Part shown: positions 35,523-43,849 of the stretch, in pieces
Layout: each line of letters opens with the position of its first letter
Position numbering within the stretch: the stretch's first letter is position 1
Source of the DNA: Poseidonibacter ostreae
Lineage (GTDB): Bacteria > Campylobacterota > Campylobacteria > Campylobacterales > Arcobacteraceae
Assembly: GCF_009208055.1 (NCBI RefSeq)
Contig: NZ_WFKI01000004.1
Coordinates: 49,507 to 113,506 of the forward strand
Reading direction: 5' to 3'
Length of the DNA stretch: 64,000 bases
Program-made: the position numbers and the translations under genes
Notes under the pieces: model-generated
Databases searched by the model: none
Told to the model about the DNA's origin: nothing
The model's input: the letters and a program-made list of their open reading frames with translations, nothing else

Positions 35523-36698
35523 CTAATCCATAGTTCCTGCAGGAACATGAACATTTCCATCCATGATAATTCTTGCACTTCTACTCATACTTGCTTTTTC
35601 AACAGTGTATTTACCATCTTTAGAAGATAATGCAGCTCCAACTTTTATAGCTCCACTTGGATGTCCAAAAGTTACTGTATCTTTATCTCCACCACCGCTA
35701 GCTATATTAACAAGTGTTCCAGGAATACAAGCAGCAACTCCAATAGCAACTGAAGCTGTTCCCATCATTGCATGGTGTAATTGTTGCATTGATAAGGCTC
35801 TTACATGTAAGTCCATATCTGCTGCTTTAACTTCTTTACCTGAAGAAGTAGTAAAATCTTGAGCTGGACTTACAAATGCAATTTTTGGCGTGTGTTGTTG
35901 AGTTAACGCGTCACTTGCATCTTTCATAACACCCATTTTAAGAGCTCCTGCTATTCTAATTTTTTCAAATCTAGCTAGTGCATCTGTATCAGAGTTAATA
36001 TCACCTTGAAGTTCAGTACCTTTGTACCCAATTTCATCTGCATTTACAAATACAGTTGGAATTCCCGCAGTTATCATCGTAGCTTTAAATGTACCAACAC
36101 CTTCAACTTCTAAATGATCTACTAGATTTCCTGTAGGGAATAATTCTTCACTTGGATCTACAGGTTCAACGAATTCTAATTGAATTTCTTCAGCTGGAAA
36201 TGCAACTCCATCAATTTCATAGTCACCCATTTCTTTAACCATTCCATTTTCCATGTTCACATAACATAGAATAGTTTTTTTGATATTTGCTTGCCAAATT
36301 CTTACACAACAAACTCCATTTTCAGGAACATTATCAACTAACCCTTCATTAATTGCAAAAGGTCCAACAGCAGAAGATAAGTTTCCACAGTTTCCACTCA
36401 TATCTACAAAATCTTTATCAATTGCAACTTGGCAGAAGTAGTAATCAACATCATGATTTTCTACATCAGATTTTCCAACTAAGATAGCTTTTGAAGTAGA
36501 TGAAGAAGCTCCACCCATTCCATCCATTTGTTTTTTATAAACATCTGGACTTCCTACAATTCTTTGAAGTAATTTATCTCTTTTTCTAGAGTCTTCTTGT
36601 GCCTCTTTAGGTAAATCAGCAATATTAAAAAAAGTACCTTTTGAAGTACCACCTCTCATATATGTAGCTTTTACTTTAAATTGTGGTTGGTATGCCAT
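35523..36698 (-). CDS. prpF: 2-methylaconitate cis-trans isomerase PrpF
   Basis: Works with AcnD in the 2-methylcitrate cycle by isomerising trans- to cis-2-methylaconitate. 391 residues, the family length. The N-terminus KATYMRGGTSKGTFF is the PrpF signature, followed by KQMDGMGGASSSTSKA, DMSGNCGNLSSAVGPFA (one catalytic cysteine) and the C-terminal GGGDKDTVTFGHPSGAI. It is the last gene of prpB-prpC-acnD-prpF and lies 113 bp after acnD across two overlapping hairpins. Confidence 0.93.
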   Translation of the reverse strand: MAYQPQFKVKATYMRGGTSKGTFFNIADLPKEAQEDSRKRDKLLQRIVGSPDVYKKQMDGMGGASSSTSKAILVGKSDVENHDVDYYFCQVAIDKDFVDMSGNCGNLSSAVGPFAINEGLVDNVPENGVCCVRIWQANIKKTILCYVNMENGMVKEMGDYEIDGVAFPAEEIQLEFVEPVDPSEELFPTGNLVDHLEVEGVGTFKATMITAGIPTVFVNADEIGYKGTELQGDINSDTDALARFEKIRIAGALKMGVMKDASDALTQQHTPKIAFVSPAQDFTTSSGKEVKAADMDLHVRALSMQQLHHAMMGTASVAIGVAACIPGTLVNIASGGGDKDTVTFGHPSGAIKVGAALSSKDGKYTVEKASMSRSARIIMDGNVHVPAGTMD

Positions 36699-36730
36699 TT
36701 TATTTTCCTTGAATTTATTTTGAAGTCTTT

Positions 36731-36774
36731 AAAAGTATTTAGAAGAAATTTTAAAATTTCTTCTAAATACTTTT
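36731..36774 (-). repeat. 44-bp perfect palindrome between acnD and prpF
   Basis: The 22-bp arms at 36731-36752 (starting AAAAGTATTTAGAAG) and 36753-36774 are exact reverse complements with no spacer. In RNA from the prp operon it would form a long AU-rich hairpin between the two coding regions. Its right end overlaps the next hairpin at 36769-36793, so the two folds compete. Confidence 0.85.
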
Positions 36775-36793
36775 AGGGCAATGCCCTAAAAGT
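36769..36793 (-). repeat. GC-core hairpin overlapping the palindrome
   Basis: ACTTTTAGGGCA (36769-36780) and TGCCCTAAAAGT (36782-36793) are perfect complements around one base. It shares 6 bp (ACTTTT) with the adjacent 44-bp palindrome. On the minus strand it comes first after acnD (stop at 36812) and could be a processing or stability hairpin or a partial terminator. Confidence 0.75.
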
Positions 36794-36811
36794 GTTTTGT
36801 TAATGTTCTAA

Positions 36812-39412
36812 TTATTTTTTTGAAGAAGCAATAACATCTTTAGCGAATTTTTGTAAAATACCACCATTTTTGTAAACATCAACTTCAGCTGATGTATCTA
36901 ATCTACAAAGAACAGTAAATTTAACAACTTCACCGTTTGCTCTAGTCATTACAACTGTTAAATCAGTTCTTGGAGTAATTTCACCTTCGATATCGAAAGT
37001 TTCACTTCCATCAATTGAGTAAGTATGTCTAGTATCACCAGCTTGGAATTGTAATGGTAATACACCCATTCCAACTAAGTTAGTTCTGTGAATTCTTTCA
37101 ATAGATTCAGCAATTAAAACTTCAACACCTGCAAGTCTAACACCTTTTGCAGCCCAGTCTCTTGAAGACCCTTGACCGTAGTTAGTACCAGCAACGATAA
37201 TTAATGGTTGCTTTCTTGTAGTATATGTTTCAATAGCTTCCCACATTCTAGATTCAGTACCCTCAGGCATGATTTTAGTAAGTGAACCTTGTTTAACAGA
37301 ACCATCATCATTTTTAACCATTTCGTTAAATAATTTTGGATTTGCTAATGTAGCTCTAGAAGCTGTATGGTGATCCCCTCTATGTGTTGCATAAGAGTTT
37401 AAATCTTCAACTGGAAGACCTTTAGATAAACAATACTCACCAGAAGCAGATGTAGGTAAAATAGCATTTGATGGAGATAAGTGATCAGTAGTGATATTAT
37501 CAGGGAATACACCTAATGGTCTCATTCCTTTTAATGCTGGCATTTCCATATATTCTGCTTCCCAGTATGGAGGCTTGTTAATATAAGTAGATTGAGTATT
37601 CCATTTATAAAATGGTGATATTTCAGTTCCACTTAATTCATTTTTAGCAAACATTGGGTCATAAATTGCACCAAACATCTCAGGTCTAACTGAAGCTTTT
37701 TCAACTGCGTTGATTTCTTCATCAGATGGCCATAAATCTTTTAATGTAATAGGGTTACCATTTTTATCAGTTCCTAATGAATCTTTCTCAATATCAAATC
37801 TAATAGAACCAGCTAATGCATAAGCTACAACTAATGGAGGTGAAGCTAAGAATGCTTCTTTTACGTATGGGTGAATTCTACCATCAAAGTTTCTGTTTCC
37901 AGATAATACAGCAGTTGAATAAATATCATTATCAACAACTTCTTTTTGAATTACTGGATCTAATGCACCAGACATACCGTTACAGGTAGTACATGCAAAA
38001 CCAACAATACCAAATCCTAATTTTTCTAATTCAGGAAGTAAGTTAGCGTCTTTTAAGTACTCTTCAACAATTTTAGAACCAGGTGCAAGTGATGATTTAA
38101 CCCATGGTTTTCTTTGTAAACCTAATTCATTTGCTTTTTTAGCAACTAAACCAGCAGCAATAACATTTCTAGGATTAGAAGTGTTAGTACATGAAGTAAT
38201 TGCAGCAATTAAAATTGCACCATCTGGCATATCTGTTTCACCTATCTCAACAGTATTATCAGTAATTCCTTCAGCTTTAAGTGTTGAAGTTGGTACTAAT
38301 TTATGTGGTTTTGATGGACCTGCAAGTGATCTTGTAACTGCAGTTAAATCAAATACTAATTCTCTTTGGTATGTAGCATTTTTTAAATCAGTTGACCATA
38401 AACCATTTGCTTTAGCATAAGCTTCAACTAATTTAACTTGCTCATGATCTCTACCTGTAAGTGTTAAGTAATCTAAAGTTTGCTCATCAATACTGAACAT
38501 ACCTGCTGACGCTCCATACTCAGGAGTCATATTTGCAATTGTAGCTCTATCACCTAAGTTTAAGTACTTCATACCCTCACCAAAGAATTCTAAGTATGCA
38601 GAAATAACATTGTTTTCTCTTAAGAAAGAAGTCATTGCTAATGCAATATCAGTAGCAGTAATACCTTCAGCTCTAGTACCTATAATGTTAACACCAATAA
38701 TATCTGGAACTCTCATATAAGATGGGTTTCCAAGCATTACGTTTTCAGCTTCCAATCCACCAACACCAATAGCTAAAACACCAAGTGCATCAACGTGTGG
38801 AGTATGAGAATCAGTTCCTACTAATGTATCTGGACTTGCAATACCATCGATATTGTGAACAACTGGAGACATTTTTTCTAAGTTAATTTGGTGCATAATA
38901 CCATTCCCTGGAGGAATAACATCTACATTATCAAATGCTTCTTTAGTCCAGTTAATAAAGTGGAATCTATCAGCATTTCTTCTATCTTCAATATCTCTAT
39001 TCTTTTGGAAAGCATCTGGATCAAATCCACCACATTCAACTGCTAAAGAGTGATCAACGATAAGTTGTGTAGGAACAACAGGATTAACTTGTTTAGGATC
39101 TCCACCACCAGCTTCAACTGCTTCTCTTAAACCAGCTAAATCAACTAATGCAGTAAGACCAAGAATATCATGAGTTACAACTCTACTTGGGTACCAAGGG
39201 AAATCTTTATCAGTTCTTTTTTCAATTAATTGAACTAGTGAATCTTCTAAATCAGCACTTGGACATTTTCGCAAGAGATTTTCTGCTAATACTCTTGAAG
39301 TATAGTTTAGTTTTTCAAAAGAACCAGGCGTGATATCTTCAACAGCTGCTTTTACATCGTAGAAACTTGTATCGAAACCTTCTAGTTTTTTAAGATATTT
39401 ATCATTTGTCAT
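36812..39412 (-). CDS. acnD: Fe/S-dependent 2-methylisocitrate dehydratase AcnD
   Basis: Aconitase-superfamily enzyme dehydrating 2-methylcitrate; it replaces PrpD when PrpF is present. 866 residues, as expected for AcnD. Cluster cysteines are in TSCTNTSNP and GFACTTCNG; GTDSHTPHVDALG and the C-terminal swivel domain with YGQGSSRDWAAKG are conserved. Bacterial AcnA is similar, so the name depends partly on the neighbouring prpF. It lies 109 bp after prpC, with a hairpin terminator between. Confidence 0.9.
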   Translation of the reverse strand: MTNDKYLKKLEGFDTSFYDVKAAVEDITPGSFEKLNYTSRVLAENLLRKCPSADLEDSLVQLIEKRTDKDFPWYPSRVVTHDILGLTALVDLAGLREAVEAGGGDPKQVNPVVPTQLIVDHSLAVECGGFDPDAFQKNRDIEDRRNADRFHFINWTKEAFDNVDVIPPGNGIMHQINLEKMSPVVHNIDGIASPDTLVGTDSHTPHVDALGVLAIGVGGLEAENVMLGNPSYMRVPDIIGVNIIGTRAEGITATDIALAMTSFLRENNVISAYLEFFGEGMKYLNLGDRATIANMTPEYGASAGMFSIDEQTLDYLTLTGRDHEQVKLVEAYAKANGLWSTDLKNATYQRELVFDLTAVTRSLAGPSKPHKLVPTSTLKAEGITDNTVEIGETDMPDGAILIAAITSCTNTSNPRNVIAAGLVAKKANELGLQRKPWVKSSLAPGSKIVEEYLKDANLLPELEKLGFGIVGFACTTCNGMSGALDPVIQKEVVDNDIYSTAVLSGNRNFDGRIHPYVKEAFLASPPLVVAYALAGSIRFDIEKDSLGTDKNGNPITLKDLWPSDEEINAVEKASVRPEMFGAIYDPMFAKNELSGTEISPFYKWNTQSTYINKPPYWEAEYMEMPALKGMRPLGVFPDNITTDHLSPSNAILPTSASGEYCLSKGLPVEDLNSYATHRGDHHTASRATLANPKLFNEMVKNDDGSVKQGSLTKIMPEGTESRMWEAIETYTTRKQPLIIVAGTNYGQGSSRDWAAKGVRLAGVEVLIAESIERIHRTNLVGMGVLPLQFQAGDTRHTYSIDGSETFDIEGEITPRTDLTVVMTRANGEVVKFTVLCRLDTSAEVDVYKNGGILQKFAKDVIASSKK

Positions 39413-39472
39413 ATTTTTATACCCTATTTTATTTTTTTATTAATTTTGAATTTATAGTAGTCTATAAAAAAT

Positions 39473-39500
39473 AAAAGCCATCAAAAACTTGATGGCTTTT
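39473..39500 (-). terminator. Terminator-like hairpin inside the prp cluster (between prpC and acnD)
   Basis: Stem AAAAGCCATCA (39473-39483) / TGATGGCTTTT (39490-39500), loop AAAACT. Read on the minus strand it ends in a T-rich tract, so part of the transcription from prpBC should stop before acnD. It may lower acnD-prpF expression or separate them as a second unit. Confidence 0.7.
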
Positions 39501-39521
39501 AAATCTTGAATAATCTTGAGA

Positions 39522-40670
39522 TTACCCTCTTTGTTCAATTGGAACAAATTTTAAATCTTCAGGTCCTGTGTAAGTTGCAGAAGGTCTAATGATTTTTCCA
39601 TCTTCTCTTTGCTCAATTACGTGTGCACCCCATCCAGTAACTCTTGAGATAATGAAAATTGGAGTAAACATATCTGTTGGAATTCCCATTTGGTTATAAG
39701 AAACTGCAGAGAACCAATCTAAGTTAGGGAACATTTTTTTGTTGTCCCACATGATTGTTTCAATTCTTTCAGCAACATCATACATTAATGTGTTGTTGTT
39801 TTCATTTGATAAATCTTCTGCAACTTTTTTAATTACTACGTTTCTTGGATCACATGAAGTATAAACAGGATGTCCAAATCCGATAATGATTTCTTTTTTA
39901 GCCATTCTTGCTAAGATATCTTTTTCTGCTTCATCAGCTGAAGAGTATCTTTCTTGAATGTAGAATGCAACTTCATTAGCACCACCATGTTTTGGACCTC
40001 TTAAAGCTCCAATAGAACCAGTAATACAAGAATACATATCTGAATTAGTTCCAGCAATTACTCTTGAAGTAAATGTAGATGCATTAAATTCATGCTCAGC
40101 ATATAAAATTAAAGAAGTATGCATAGCTTTAACCCAAGATTCTCTTGGTTTTTCACCATGTAAAAGGTGTAAGAAGTGACCACCAACTGAATCATCATCA
40201 GTTACAACATCAATTCTTTTTCCATTATATGCATAGTGGTACCAGTAACATAACATAGAACCAAATGATGCCATTAATTTATCAACAATTGCTTGTGCTT
40301 CATCTTTTGGATGAGACTCATCTTCAGACATAATTGCTCCAAGAACTGAACAACCTGTTCTCATAACATCCATTGGGTGAGCAGTTTTTGGTAATTGCTC
40401 TAATGCAATTTTAACACCTGCTGGAATATCTCTTAAACCTTGAAGTTTTTTCTTATATGCATCTAATTCCGCTTGAGTTGGTAATGTACCATAAACAATT
40501 AAGTGTGCAATTTCTTCAAATTCTGATTTGTCAGCAAATTCTAAAATATCATAACCTCTATAGTGTAAATCATTTCCTGATTTCCCAACAGTACAGATAG
40601 CTGTGCTTCCTGCTGATTGTCCTGATAATGCAACTGATTTTTTTGGCTTAAATCCTGTAGATGTACTCAT
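39522..40670 (-). CDS. prpC: 2-methylcitrate synthase PrpC
   Basis: Condenses propionyl-CoA with oxaloacetate. 382 residues, the shorter length of methylcitrate synthases compared with TCA citrate synthase. N-terminal KKSVALSGQSAGSTAICTVG and LHYRGYDI; catalytic His in LRGPKHGGANE, His in GFGHPVYT, and the Asp-containing SAVSYNQMGIPTDMFTP. Neighbouring prpB, acnD and prpF support the methylcitrate rather than citrate role. Confidence 0.93.
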   Translation of the reverse strand: MSTSTGFKPKKSVALSGQSAGSTAICTVGKSGNDLHYRGYDILEFADKSEFEEIAHLIVYGTLPTQAELDAYKKKLQGLRDIPAGVKIALEQLPKTAHPMDVMRTGCSVLGAIMSEDESHPKDEAQAIVDKLMASFGSMLCYWYHYAYNGKRIDVVTDDDSVGGHFLHLLHGEKPRESWVKAMHTSLILYAEHEFNASTFTSRVIAGTNSDMYSCITGSIGALRGPKHGGANEVAFYIQERYSSADEAEKDILARMAKKEIIIGFGHPVYTSCDPRNVVIKKVAEDLSNENNNTLMYDVAERIETIMWDNKKMFPNLDWFSAVSYNQMGIPTDMFTPIFIISRVTGWGAHVIEQREDGKIIRPSATYTGPEDLKFVPIEQRG

Positions 40671-40731
40671 AATCTTTTTCCTTCTTATAGTTAATTAATT
40701 AATATTGTTTTCTTTATTTTAATAAAGCGAA

Positions 40732-41616
40732 TTACTTTGCTTTACTTTGTGCAAATAATGCATCCATTTTTTGCTCATAATCGTGGTAACCTAACATATC
40801 GTAAAGTTCCATTCTTGTTTGCATTAATTCTAAAGTACCTTCTTGTGTACCTTTTTCTCTTAAGTCTTGGTATACAGTTAAAGCAGCTTTATTCATTGCT
40901 CTAAATGCTGATAGTGGGTAAAGAACCATTTCAATTCCAACAGAACCTAACTCTTCAGTAGTAAACATTGGAGTTGCACCGAACTCAGTAATATTTGCTA
41001 ATACAGGAACTGTCATTTGGTCACAGAACTCTTTATATTCTTTTAAAGTATGAACAGCTTCTGCAAAAATTGCATCTGCTCCAGCTTCAACATAAGCTTT
41101 AGCTCGTGCTACTGCTGCAGCTTGACCTTCAGATGCATGAGCATCAGTTCTAGCAATAATGTAGAATTCAGGGTCTAATTGCATTTTAGCATCAACAGCA
41201 GCTCTAATTCTGTCACACATTTCTTCAGTAGTAACTAATTCTTTATTAGGTCTGTGTCCACATCTTTTAGCAGCAACTTGATCTTCAATATGAAGTCCAG
41301 CAGCACCAGATCTGATGAATTCTTTAACAGTTCTAGCAACATTAAAAGCATGTCCCCAACCAGTATCAGCATCAACGATTACTGGAGTATCACAAATAGA
41401 AGTAATTCTTCTAATATCAATACAAACATCTTCAATCATTGTCATACCTAAATCTGGTAAACCATATGATGCATTTGCAATTCCTCCACCTGAAAGGTAA
41501 ATTGCTTTATAACCAACTTTTGTAGCTTGTAATGCTTGGTATGCATTAATAGTTCCAACGATTTGTAAAGGTGTCTCTTCACTTAAAGCTTGTCTAAATT
41601 TTTTTCCTGCGCTCAT
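40732..41616 (-). CDS. prpB: Methylisocitrate lyase PrpB
   Basis: Splits 2-methylisocitrate to pyruvate and succinate, the last step of propionate oxidation. 294 residues. Signatures are the N-terminal GTINAYQALQATKVGYKAIYLSG split around SGGGIANASYGLPD, VDADTGWG, and the catalytic cysteine loop AAKRCGHRPNKELV. First gene of the minus-strand prp cluster, with a repeat-rich divergent promoter region upstream. Confidence 0.95.
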   Translation of the reverse strand: MSAGKKFRQALSEETPLQIVGTINAYQALQATKVGYKAIYLSGGGIANASYGLPDLGMTMIEDVCIDIRRITSICDTPVIVDADTGWGHAFNVARTVKEFIRSGAAGLHIEDQVAAKRCGHRPNKELVTTEEMCDRIRAAVDAKMQLDPEFYIIARTDAHASEGQAAAVARAKAYVEAGADAIFAEAVHTLKEYKEFCDQMTVPVLANITEFGATPMFTTEELGSVGIEMVLYPLSAFRAMNKAALTVYQDLREKGTQEGTLELMQTRMELYDMLGYHDYEQKMDALFAQSKAK

Positions 41617-41790
41617 ATATATCCTTCAAAATTTATTTGTGTAACAGTATACATTATTTCTACATACTAGTGATGTATCATTTCTGTATTATAAAATACA
41701 ACTTTTTCTACTATTTTGCTAATATGTACAATATTTGTTTTTATGCAAAATAATGGTACAATTATTTATCAAGATTATAAAAGGATTAAA
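41617..41790. promoter_or_regulatory. Divergent promoter region of the propionate cluster
   Basis: A 174-bp gap between prpB (-) and the HTH gene (+). On the minus strand TATACT (41648-41653 region) is a -10 candidate for prpB, and AAGGAT is its RBS. On the plus strand two copies of GTACAAT (near 41726 and 41755) provide -10-like boxes for the regulator, with AAAGGA before its ATG at 41791. Three TTTCT-centred repeats at 24-bp spacing occupy 41648-41713 (separate entry). Confidence 0.6.
41648..41713. promoter_or_regulatory. Three direct repeats with exact 24-bp spacing, candidate operator
   Basis: TTTCT cores start at 41657, 41681 and 41705. Flanks agree: TATACATTATTTCTACAT (41648-41665), GATGTATCATTTCTGTAT (41672-41689), and ATACAACTTTTTCTAC (41696 on, with one extra base left of the core). 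Units 1 and 2 match at 12 of 18 positions. The first unit overlaps the predicted prpB -10. This phased array is a likely binding site for the adjacent HTH protein. Confidence 0.5.
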
Positions 41791-42768
41791 ATGAATTATA
41801 AAAGTTCTATTGATAAATTTATAGAAATATTTAAACGATCAAACTTGAGTATTTCTAAATTTGCATCATTAATTAACAAAGATAGAAGAACCGTTACTTC
41901 GTGGATTGACAATGTTACTGATATAGAACCAAGTAATGAGATAAAAGATAAAATCTGTAGTATTTTTAGATATCCTGATTATATATGGGAAGAGGGTTGT
42001 AATAGTGATGAGTTTTTAAAATCAATTACTCAAATACCACAAAAAGAAGTTCGAATTATTGATGAAGACTATTATGGGCGACTAAAATACATAATGGAAT
42101 TAGAACAAAATAGAAGATTTGTCATTCAAGCACAATTTCCTGGACCTATGTATAGAGATACTGCTGTACAAGAAGTGTACAGAACAAAGACTAGTAAAGA
42201 TATAGAAGAATTAAAATTAGCAAGAATTGATCAAATGCTTAGATATGATTATGATACTACTGAATGGTATTCAATTAAATCTGTTTTATCATTCTGTTTT
42301 GCAAGTATTGGAAACTTTTATTCTAAAGAAGAGAAGATCAAAATTCTTGAACTAATATATGAACTTTTTAATAATAACTATAATAAAAAACTTTTTCTTT
42401 TTGATAGTTTCTCAAGAAAAATATATGGAATGGAAACAACATATATATCTATTAATGTAAAGCAAAAAATACTTTTTTTCAAATCTCCAATTGAATCTGT
42501 ATTTATTGAAATTAGAAATAAAAATTTAGTTGAAAGAATGCATAAGTATTATAGCTCACCAATAGAAGCACCCTCACATGTTAATTTTTTAGAATCAGTA
42601 AAGATTATTAAGATTTTACAAGATGCATTAAAATATAACAATACTTTAGTTCAAGCTTATGAGATTATTAATAGAACTACTGATTATGGTGAACTTTTTT
42701 ATCATAATTTATCTATAGATTTACAAAAAGAAGTTAGTGCTCCAAAACCAGGTCAAAGAAGAAATTAG
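41791..42768 (+). CDS. HTH-type protein with a novel C-terminal domain, likely regulator of the prp genes
   Basis: A 325-residue protein. I chose the ATG at 41791 (MNYKSSIDKF) because AAAGGATTAAA precedes it; a longer frame to 41716 runs through the promoter. Residues 1-60 look like a Cro/XRE-type helix-turn-helix (LSISKFASLINKDRRTVTSWIDN). The remaining 260 residues match no family I know; they contain aromatic-rich segments (QFPGPMYRD, TTEWYSIKSVLSFCFA) and no membrane helices. Divergent placement beside prpB suggests control of propionate use. It is not the sigma-54 PrpR type. Confidence 0.7.
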   Translation: MNYKSSIDKFIEIFKRSNLSISKFASLINKDRRTVTSWIDNVTDIEPSNEIKDKICSIFRYPDYIWEEGCNSDEFLKSITQIPQKEVRIIDEDYYGRLKYIMELEQNRRFVIQAQFPGPMYRDTAVQEVYRTKTSKDIEELKLARIDQMLRYDYDTTEWYSIKSVLSFCFASIGNFYSKEEKIKILELIYELFNNNYNKKLFLFDSFSRKIYGMETTYISINVKQKILFFKSPIESVFIEIRNKNLVERMHKYYSSPIEAPSHVNFLESVKIIKILQDALKYNNTLVQAYEIINRTTDYGELFYHNLSIDLQKEVSAPKPGQRRN

Positions 42769-42773
42769 AATAT

Positions 42774-42806
42774 AAAAAATAAAATCAATATATGATTTTA
42801 TTTTTT
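42774..42806. terminator. Bidirectional terminator between the HTH gene and the GAF-GGDEF gene
   Basis: Perfect 14-bp stem AAAAAATAAAATCA (42774-42787) / TGATTTTATTTTTT (42793-42806), loop ATATA. It overlaps the last codons of the convergent cyclase gene, and the arms give T-tracts in both directions. The stem is AU-rich, so termination strength may be moderate. Confidence 0.6.
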
Positions 42807-43783
42807 CCACTAGCTTTAGCTTTATACATCTTTTTATCTGCTAGGTTATAAATATCTTCCCATGAATCATAAGAAGAGTCAAACTCTTCTATTCCTATAC
42901 TATAAGTAACATTATATTTTTCGTTTTTGAAAAAATCATTTGTATTTGCCATTATTCTTTTTGCTAATTGTAAGGAGCTATGAATAGGGGAGTTAAGACA
43001 AATTATTCCAAACTCTTCTCCTCCAATTCTTGATATAAAATCTACATCTTTTCTACATGTTTGTTTTAAAATTGTTCCTACTTCTTTTAGAACATAATCA
43101 CCTTTTGCATGTCCATATTTATCATTTATCTCTTTGAAGTCATCTAAATCTAAAAATATTAATGAGGCTTTGTTAAAGTTTCTTTTTGATTGAATAAATA
43201 CTTGATTACATTTTTCACAAAAGAATCTTCTATTATATAAGTTTGTCAAAGGATCAATTTCAGAAAGTTCTAAAAGTTTACGAATCATCTTTTTATTTTC
43301 ATTTTCTAATATAATTCTTTGATATTCAAGTTCAATTCTTTTAGAAAAAATTAGAGCAATATCTTCAATCTCTTTTGGTAATTTTCTTATTTTTTCTGAA
43401 AATATTGCAAGGTGACCAATACATTCATTTTTCTTATTATTTATTGGAATACCGTAGAAACTCTCAAATGTTGTATCTTGAGCCTTTGGAAAGTCTATAT
43501 TAACTGATTTAGTAATTTGAATAATCTTATTATCATAAATTAATTTACAAGGAGTGTCTTCAAGTAAGAAGTTTTCCGGAGATTCACTATTTGTTGAGTA
43601 TAAAATTTTAACTTTTGTCGTTGGATTAGAATCTATTGCTTCTGTAATAAAAACTAAATTTGCATTAAATAAAACTTTTAATTCATCACAAATGATTTTA
43701 AGATACTCTTCTCCTAAACATGAAGATGTAACTTGGATTATTGATTTTAATGTTTTATATGGATCAATATTATAAGTAATCAA
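42785..43783 (-). CDS. GAF-GGDEF diguanylate cyclase
   Basis: A 332-residue soluble protein. The N-terminal part (about 1-150) has GAF-like features (FNANLVFITEAID, FYGIPINNKKNECIGHLAIFS), then a short coiled linker and a GGDEF domain (about 175-332) with the intact active site RIGGEEFGII and DPLTNLYNRRFF. The product-inhibition I-site is KDVD rather than RxxD, so feedback inhibition by c-di-GMP may be lost. Cytoplasmic; signal unknown. Convergent with the HTH gene, divergent from the dehydrogenase. Confidence 0.9.
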   Translation of the reverse strand: MITYNIDPYKTLKSIIQVTSSCLGEEYLKIICDELKVLFNANLVFITEAIDSNPTTKVKILYSTNSESPENFLLEDTPCKLIYDNKIIQITKSVNIDFPKAQDTTFESFYGIPINNKKNECIGHLAIFSEKIRKLPKEIEDIALIFSKRIELEYQRIILENENKKMIRKLLELSEIDPLTNLYNRRFFCEKCNQVFIQSKRNFNKASLIFLDLDDFKEINDKYGHAKGDYVLKEVGTILKQTCRKDVDFISRIGGEEFGIICLNSPIHSSLQLAKRIMANTNDFFKNEKYNVTYSIGIEEFDSSYDSWEDIYNLADKKMYKAKASGKNKIIY

Positions 43784-43849
43784 ATTAAATCCTTTTTTTA
43801 AGAATAACTTATTAATATAAAGAAATAGTTTAAGAAGTAAAGGAAAAAT

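Noticed and set aside
38181..38420. Plus-strand frame inside acnD
   Set aside because: Antisense to a conserved aconitase region; no RBS or family match.
36812..39412. Housekeeping aconitase AcnA
   Set aside because: Same superfamily and size, but placement with prpB, prpC and prpF supports AcnD.
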